A stretch of 64,000 nt of DNA from Immersiella caudata. Its lineage: Eukaryota; Ascomycota; Sordariomycetes; Sordariales; Lasiosphaeriaceae. The position numbers and the translations under genes were made by a program. Where the stretch lies: assembly GCA_030512335.1 (NCBI GenBank), contig JAULSU010000001.1:3472001-3536000 (forward strand). The letters are read 5' to 3'. Below are positions 58,201 to 64,000 of the stretch, one piece after another. The number at the start of each line of letters is the position of its first letter. Position 1 is the stretch's first letter. Below the pieces are notes generated by a model. It did no database searches. It was not told where the DNA came from and was given only the letters and a program-made list of their open reading frames with translations.

Positions 58201-58325
58201 CGGTTTCCGTCGACGAAGCCGATGGACGAATCCTCAAGGTTGATATTGAGAGTGCGTGGAACGAGATGGGGCTTGAGAGTGGGTGGTCGAACGAGGTGGA
58301 GGTAAAGGTGTACTTTCCCCTCTGA
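55241..58325 (+). CDS. GH36-type raffinose synthase/alpha-galactosidase-like protein
   Basis: Exons are 55241..56104, 56158..56359, 56422..56590, 56725..56814, 56916..58060 and 58117..58325, giving 892 aa. No signal peptide is seen, so it is probably intracellular. The long N-terminal beta region precedes the barrel, with YEGLGYCTWNALG (characteristic of raffinose-synthase/Sip1 proteins), TLIIDDNWQDVD, AVWHALLGYWAGI, and VDGVKTDGQ with the predicted nucleophile Asp at about 513 in K-x-D. PDWDMFQTVHAYSGFHAAARCVSGGPVYITD carries the general acid/base region. The C-terminal domain is beta-rich. Family members transfer or release alpha-galactose; substrate and direction cannot be read from sequence. 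Intron 3 (56591..56724) contains a 14-bp hairpin. Confidence 0.9.
56640..56674 (+). repeat. Perfect 14-bp inverted repeat (hairpin) in a GH36-gene intron
   Basis: The arms are GTCTCAGGAGGTCT (56640-56653) and AGACCTCCTGAGAC (56661-56674), with a 7-nt loop GAGGAGG. All 14 positions pair. It lies between donor and acceptor of the 134-nt intron 56591..56724 and is not palindromic by composition alone. Confidence 0.85.
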
Positions 58326-58483
58326 GTGTTCGATCTAGAGTTTGGGTAAATATCGTCGCATTAGGTGGATAGATCTTCAGAAGCGATGAAACCAGCCGAA
58401 CACAAGGCAAACACAGGATATTCGCAACGAGCCCCAAGACAGTCGTGACTTCATACCCATCCGCATAGTTGTCTGGGATCTCA

Positions 58484-59718
58484 CTAGAGCTTCTTCACCG
58501 CCAACCTCTTCGCCTCCGTCTCCATAACGCCAGCCAGCTCCGGTTCCAACGCCGGCCCCTTGGTTTCCCATGCAAGATACTTCCTCGCCCTCGACGCAAC
58601 ACTCCTCGAATTTGATCCCATGGACTTGACCGTGGCCTCATCAATCCCCACCAACTTGGTGACGACCTCCTTCAGATACCCAAGCTCAACTGCCTCCTGT
58701 GCCAACTTCGCAGATACGTCCGCCCACGCATGCGGCTTGCCGTTCTCACAGAAATAGTACGCTGCGAGACCAAAAATCTCCGGGTTGTCTCTCTGGTTGG
58801 GATTCACCGCAGCCTCCACCAGCGCCAGGAATAGCGAAGAAACATCGGAGATGTGCACGTTATCCCACTCTGTCAGCCCCGTAGGAGCAACCGCCGGTGC
58901 GTATCCATGCTCGAGAATGAACCTCGCGATGCCGGGGAGTTGCTGGCTGATGGTGTTGACTGGTCCGCGTCCCACGCCGTAAATGGTCGGGGGCGCAACG
59001 ATGGCCGTCTTGACGTTCTGGGTGAGGTGGTTAACGCCTAGGACAATCTTGTCGACGTCTCTGTGGAGGGCCTCGTCCGGGAGGGTGAGCAGGCGCGGGA
59101 GGGAGGCGATGTCGTCGTAGGTTTCGTGGGGGAGAGGGGGCTGACCGATGCGTCTGTGGACTTGGTCGTACCACTGGAGAATACCGGTGCCGCAGAGATG
59201 AATCCAGACGATGGGGTTGGTGGGAGACCGGTCTTTGGCGCGAAGGATACCAGCGGCGATGGCTTTGGCTGAGGGAACGTCATCGGCTGATTCTGCGGTG
59301 TCTTGGTGGTTGTTAGCATGGTGAAGTGGGTTGGGTGGAAGGGGGGGGGGCTGACTTACGGACGATGATGTCGGTTTTGGAGGCTTCGTCTTCGAGGACG
59401 GTGGTGTATGGAGCGGTGGTGCCGTACTTGATCGTTACATTTGGGTTGGTGTCGGCGGGGTATTTCTCGCGGACGAGGTTGGCGCGCTCCTCGTTCCTCA
59501 CGATGAGGGTGTATTCCAGCTCTGGGTGAGCCTCAATCAGGACGGAGAAGATATCTCCTCCGATATACCCTTTGACTCTTAGCTGGAGATCATTTCGAAG
59601 TGTGCTGATAGCAATGCTTACCAGTCACTCCGGTTCTGTGTCCAAGAACGTCTATAGTCAGTTTGCGCTGTGTTTGAGATCTCTAGAAAGCGACGTACAG
59701 CAGAAGTTTTGTCGGCAT
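58484..59718 (-). CDS. NAD(P)-dependent epimerase/dehydratase (extended SDR)
   Basis: Exons are 59718..59699, 59635..59622, 59569..59360 and 59292..58484, giving 350 aa. The second exon is only 14 nt and completes the Rossmann loop: MPTKLLLTGVTGYIGGDIFSVL. Acceptor CACAG|AACCGG and donor GTAAGC give exact phases CT|A and G|GG. Later blocks are TDIIVQSADDVPSAKAIAAGIL, IWIHL-like IVWIHLCGTGIL, NVKTAIVAPPTIYGVGRGPVN, and DNVHISDVSSLFLALVEAA, characteristic of the NmrA/extended SDR fold in fungi. The usual YxxxK dyad is not obvious (HRRIGQ follows WYDQV), as in many atypical SDRs that act as regulators rather than enzymes. An intron carries a G10 run (C10 on the coding strand). Confidence 0.88.
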
Positions 59719-60766
59719 CTTTTGCTGCGTGTTTTCGGTCGCTTGGAGAATTGCTTCCGAGGTTGCGTCTGTCACTTCGAACTAGAAGAGCTCGGCTGCT
59801 GGTGTACAGATGGGTATGGGAGGAAACTCTTGGCTGAGCTTGCAAGGCTCAAGGGAAGGGGAGATGCTGTGGCAGGTTGGAGGTGAGACCGCCCTTGCTC
59901 GAGAGATTTGTTTGACCAAGGAAGCAGATCTAAGACGGCAGCAAACAGCGGGGATTTATCGCAGAGTAAACAACCCCCTGACTTTAGACATCAATTTGTC
60001 AGGTTGGCTCGACATTGACCCCTCACTGGTGAAACAGTACAGGAATATCCCATATGATGTCATTGACCTTTTGTGTACGGTGACCAATGCGGACTGGAAT
60101 TGAGCCGCGTTGCATTGAGGGGCTACGTGGTGGAAGAACCTATTTTCCAATGCGTTCGTCAATCCATTCGTGGCCCCTGCTTGTAGGGCACAACGAAGGA
60201 GCCGGCCTAGAGCCAGAGGGCCGCCTACATCAAAAATATTGTTGCTGAGGATGGAAGAGGAAGACGGTAATCGAGCCCGTCCTTGACAAGATGATGTAGG
60301 TTTTTACCCCAGGCGAAGGGTTACTGAGATCCTCGATAGCTACGATCAGGAGAGTTGGATTTATGTTATCTACATTACTCTGTTTAAAATGCTTAAAATG
60401 TAGTCTTCGATTGAACTTTCCGAGCAGCATTCGGAGTCCCCGTCGAAGCTGTCAACGCTGTGCTACTGTTTCGGTGGAGCTCGAAGGCTAAAGCGGAGGA
60501 AGCCGGGTGGGAGCCGGGGGCGTGAAAGGCACGGACCAACTGCCGAGCCTCAAGCGATCAAATTTAGCGCGTGGGCGACAACGGCCCAGCAGAGGCTTTC
60601 GGCCAAGCGAAGTTTAGTTTGACTGACCTCCAGCGTGACGTGCAAAGGCGACGAGATCGGACCGGTGACCAAGGTCCGCCCATCTCGATAGATCAAACCT
60701 TTTCCTCCTTCACAGCAACGACAGAGCGAAGCTCCTCCGGAGTATCGCCAACGCGGCATCGCCACC
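59719..60766. other. Divergent intergenic region between the epimerase and Cox24/mS38 genes
   Basis: This 1.05-kb region lies between outward-pointing genes and should hold both promoters. No gene was recognised. Confidence 0.5.
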
Positions 60767-61822
60767 ATGCTGCCCTCATCGGTGCGACGGGTCGTCTCGA
60801 CGGCGCCGTCATCGCCCGTCGTCTCCTCCCTCACCTCGTCCGCTCCTCGAGCCGCGGCTTCCGTGTTTGGTCGCGCATACAAGCCCAACGGCCACCAGCG
60901 CCGATACTCTTCTTCCAAGCCGTCGAGTCCGGATGGCGGTTCCCGCGACTTCGCTGCCCGTCCTACCGTCCCCGCCTCCGGCAACTCCAAGACAACCGGC
61001 GAGAAGAGGAAAAGAAAGGCCAAGGATGCCGCTCCCCAGCTCCCCAGCGTTCCCAGCACAAGACACATCAAGGATGAGGGTAAGACTTGCCAAACGTGAC
61101 TTGTTCGCGCTCGCCAGCATGCTGACATGGCTTATCTAGGCCTCGCCCTTTCCGCCTTCTTCGCTCTTCACAGACCGATCTCTGTGACGCAGCTAATGCC
61201 CAAGACCGTGAGCGACGATGCCTTCGCCCAGATATTTATGCAGAAGAAGGGTCACGGAACCCAGCGCGTTCTTTCGACACTCTCATCGGCCATCGACGAG
61301 CTCGAGCAACCGTTGTCGCAGGCGAGCCTTGAGGACAAGCAGGAGGGCGGCGACAAGCTCACCTACAAGAGGGCCGACGGCACCGAGGCCAATGTCTACG
61401 TCCAACTCGACGCCGGTATCGACTCCATGTCTGGCAATTACCTGCCTTTCACCCCTCCGCCACCACCACAACCGGTCTCCGACATGGCCGCCGAAGCCGA
61501 TGAAATTTCTGCAGCCGCGGAGGAACCCCGGACGCGCGTCTACAAGACGATGGTTACGATCGAGGAGACGATGGACAGCGACGGCCAAGTCCGCGTGGTT
61601 GCGCACAGCCCGCGGGTGGTTGAGGACGAGACGCAACCCCGCTCCTTCTTGGAGCGCATGGCTCTTCGCCAGATGCGATGGGAGGATGCTCGCCAAATGC
61701 AGGACGGCACCATGCACGCAATGAGCGTGAAGCGCATCCGAAAGCTGAAGATGAAGAAGCAGAAGTACAAGAAGCTCAGGAAGAGGACGAGAAACGAGCG
61801 TCGCAAGCTCGACCGGTTGTAA
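60767..61822 (+). CDS. COX24: Mitochondrial small-subunit ribosomal protein mS38 / Cox24 family
   Basis: Exons are 60767..61079 and 61140..61822, giving 331 aa. An Arg/Ser-rich N-terminus (MLPSSVRRVVSTAPSSP...) is a mitochondrial presequence. The middle is low-complexity. The C-terminal ~35 residues, MSVKRIRKLKMKKQKYKKLRKRTRNERRKLDRL, form the strongly basic Cox24/DUF1713 domain that anchors mS38 to the mitoribosome and promotes translation of mitochondrial mRNAs. This domain is the sole clear signature. VYVQLDAG lies in mid-protein. The gene is longer than the yeast homologue, mostly in the linker. The splice is G|GC with a TATCTAG acceptor. Confidence 0.88.
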
Positions 61823-62124
61823 ATGGTGTCTGCCATGTGTTGGCTGTGTAAATATCCGCTCTTCCTATTTCCTCACATCTCTTTCAGCCCTTGCCATCAC
61901 GGCGTCCCAGCATCGTCTTGCATAATACAGGTCAGTTTCCAGCATTCTGTCTGTTTCTTCTCGCTTGGTCACGACGTGGGAAATAGAAAGGGGGGAGGCG
62001 GATGGTCGGCTGGTGGGCTGGTGGATTCGTAGCAACGAACGGCCGGGACTCAATAAATCTCAATATCTTCGTATAATCCCGCCTGAACACAAAAACGCCC
62101 ATAACATCGTCCCTTTGTTCTACC
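61823..62124. other. Convergent intergenic region
   Basis: This 302-bp stretch holds the 3' flanks of two converging genes. Nothing else was recognised. Confidence 0.5.
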
Positions 62125-62841
62125 TTACACCACATTCTTTCCAATCCACTCAACCCACTGCTCCTTTGTCCACGAGCTGCTAATCTCCCCTGCCACCACC
62201 CCATCAAAAATCACCGTCGGGCTCACATGTACCCCCACCAGCCTCGCCATCTTCACCAACACCTTGAGCTCATCCGTCACCTCATTGCCCACGTTCAAAC
62301 TCCCATCCTCCGCCGGGGTATCCCGAACCGCCAACAGTTTGTATACCTCCTCCTCATCCAATCCCACGCTCTCCTTTGCCAACTTGGCCAGCCGCCTGTA
62401 GGTTGCGTTCCGCGGTTCGTTTACAACATTGACGTCAAAGTACGCCTTCTGGTCCTTGAACAGCGCCGCGGAGAAGGCGTAGAACTTGCTAGGATCCGAG
62501 CCGGTGAGGCGCAGCACGGCGAGGCCGGCTTCGTGGGTGAGTGTTGAAGAGGGGTGCCACGGTTGCACTTGTTGACGAAAAACAAGCGTGAGAGGGGCCG
62601 AAGGGGGTGAGGATTGGAGATGAGGGATGACAGAGGTGTAGAGGGTGTTGAATAGCTCTAGGAGTAGAGTCAGTGAGAGGTTTCATTGCAATGGGGGATA
62701 TCGGAGAGGACAAGTACTTGTGGAGAAGGGGCACACGTAGTCGACGTAGAATTCAATGGTGTGGGGGGAGATGGTGGATGAGGAGGCCGAGGCGGGAGAG
62801 AAGGTGAGGCGGTGGCCGGTGAATTTGGGAGGGAGGGCCAT
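62125..62841 (-). CDS. DsbA-fold thioredoxin-like protein with a single active-site Cys
   Basis: Exons are 62841..62718 and 62657..62125, giving 218 aa; the phase closes at A|AG. The sequence begins MALPPKFTGHRLTFSPASA, then TIEFYVDYVCPFSTKLFNTLYTSVIP, placing CPFS at the start of a helix where DsbA and kappa-class GST proteins have CxxC or SxxC. VFRQQVQPWHPSSTLTHEA follows, then a helical insertion (FYAFSAALFKDQKAYFDV...) and VHVSPTVIFDGVVAGEISSSW, where the conserved cis-proline sits in the SPT segment. It belongs to the DsbA-like thioredoxin superfamily. A single Cys suggests glutathione-dependent or conjugating chemistry rather than dithiol exchange; this is inference. No signal peptide is seen. 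Confidence 0.85.
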
Positions 62842-63983
62842 ACTGGGCGGGGCGTTGAGATGTGGTTGGGTTGTAGAGGTGAGCTTGGTGTTTGGATGTT
62901 TAGTGACGGAGAAGACAAGTCAATGCCAAAGTTTGATGATGGAAGAGAGCTTCCGAATCAGCAAAGTTGGGCAGTGGTGTTGTATTTAACGGCGCTGGCG
63001 GCTTAGCCTAAGCACCGTGTGTGTAATTATGGGATGGGTTATAAAATGAGCTCTGGGATGGAGCGCATGCATTTGGAATAGAGGTTGTCCCAATGCGATG
63101 ATGCCATTTGCTTGGTGCTGGTCTCTAGCGGCAGGGAGCTTACACATCGCAGTTCGGTTTCCCGATGAGAACTTTCTTTCAACCCCGCAGCTCTTCTGAG
63201 CTGCTGCATGGGAGGAGCGAGTGAGGGGCTCTTGCATCATTCCCCCCGATTTTCCCCGCTTTGAGCTTCACACGCCTTGTGCATCGAGTGAGATGGAAAG
63301 TTGGGATGAGAAATCATCAATTGACCTTACTACCTTATTAGCGTTCATGATAAGGGGCATTTTTGCGCTTCTTATCCCATCTCGACCATAGCCTCACATA
63401 CCAGCTTTGCCTCTCATCCGTAACTTGAACACGCTCACTCTTTTCAGGCCTCACCACACTCATTTGGATCTCTTTAGCAGGCAGTTTGACGGTTGGCAAT
63501 GTCATGAAAAGGACCATCAGCGATCTTGTCGATCAGCCATCTGCCCAAGGGACAATTGCCTTGTCCCGGTCGCTTCGATGAGGTGCAGAATATACCCGAG
63601 GCCTCCCTTTCCCCGCAAATACTGACATAACCCTCAGAGTGCTGGCTCGGCTGGTTTCCCTTGGACGGATGAAAGGTCTGGTCCTCTTGTTAGTGAGATC
63701 TGTGAAGTCGAGAGGGGCAGGGAAGAGATGAACCTCAGGCCGAGAACTCATCGTTAAGAGTGGTCAAGACCAGCTCGGTGAACCTTCACTTCACCGTTGT
63801 CGTGCGTAGGAGAGGAACCAGCAACAAGCTCGCCACGGACTGTCCTCCTGGTCGCTGCTTGAAAGATACCTCACGCCCTGCTCATCTTAATCATCTCGAG
63901 AGCCCCCCCCCCCGCCCCCCCATACACCCAAAAGTTCGAGGCTGTTTTTGTTCCCAGCCTCATCCTCGACGGTGGCAACAACA
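62842..63983. other. Intergenic region at the window end
   Basis: This 1.14-kb region holds the promoter of the DsbA-fold gene and probably the upstream flank of a gene starting at 63984. It ends with an interrupted polyC tract (63903-63921, C11-G-C7). No gene was recognised. Confidence 0.45.
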
Positions 63984-64000
63984 ATGTCTCACCCGAACAA
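63984..64000 (+). CDS. Possible start of a further gene (cut by window)
   Basis: ATGTCTCACCCGAACAA is an ATG in good context (preceded by GGTGGCAACAACA) after a C/T-rich leader. It reads MSHPN and then leaves the window. Too little is visible for any assignment. Confidence 0.25.

Noticed and set aside
1..64000. CRISPR arrays, tRNA or rRNA genes, transposons
   Set aside because: No regularly spaced direct repeats, no cloverleaf with T-loop GTTCRA motif, no rRNA core sequence and no transposase or reverse transcriptase frame were seen. A covariance-model search (tRNAscan-SE, Infernal) would be decisive.

Overview
The window is nuclear DNA from a filamentous ascomycete (Pezizomycotina, most likely a Sordariomycete). 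Short GT-AG introns of about 50-75 nt interrupt most genes, with CTAAC/CTGAC-like branch sites. There are no operons, and genes lie on both strands. Orthologues of fungal proteins are found throughout: MCM4, coatomer zeta, Sua5, Coq6, the 49 kDa subunit of complex I, Surf4/Erv29, Erb1, Fun30, Vma21, eL33, glucose-6-phosphate dehydrogenase and Cox24/mS38. The species cannot be fixed from the sequence. I assembled all exon models by hand from reading frame, splice signals and family conservation.

Layout. At 1-5.4 kb are the 3' part of a Pil1/Lsp1 eisosome gene (+), MCM4 (-) and coatomer zeta (+); the last two share a 417-bp divergent promoter with E2F/MBF-like boxes. At 5.6-13.9 kb are SUA5 (-), a single-exon GCK-type Ste20 kinase (-), a small DUF7053-like protein (-) and COQ6 (+). 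At 15.7-22 kb are an unrecognised Cys/His-rich protein (+), complex I 49 kDa (-) and SURF4/ERV29 (+). At 23-30 kb are an AflR-like Zn2Cys6 regulator (-), ERB1 (+, eight exons) and a secreted SGNH esterase (-). At 31-44.9 kb are a small unknown protein (-), a patatin-like protein with both catalytic residues apparently replaced (-), a Fun30-type SNF2 ATPase (-), VMA21 (+) and a DUF2406 protein with a polyglutamine tract (-). At 49.2-62.9 kb are eL33 (-), ZWF1 (+), a GH36/raffinose-synthase-like protein (+), an NAD-dependent epimerase (-), a Cox24/mS38 protein (+) and a DsbA-fold protein (-). Three long stretches (31.5-35.3, 45.0-49.2 and 50.0-52.2 kb) hold no gene I can support.

Function. This is mostly housekeeping genome: replication, ribosome and tRNA maturation, mitochondrial function (Coq6, 49 kDa, mS38, possibly Sua5), early secretory pathway (zeta-COP, Surf4, Vma21) and carbohydrate metabolism (G6PDH, GH36). 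The genes do not form a metabolic cluster. The less ordinary items are the degenerate patatin protein, two very small internal exons (10 nt in eL33, 14 nt in the epimerase), the AflR-like regulator without cluster genes beside it, two stopless 3n introns (MCM4, FUN30), a 14-bp hairpin inside a GH36-gene intron and a one-cysteine DsbA-fold protein. I found no CRISPR array, transposon, tRNA or rRNA.
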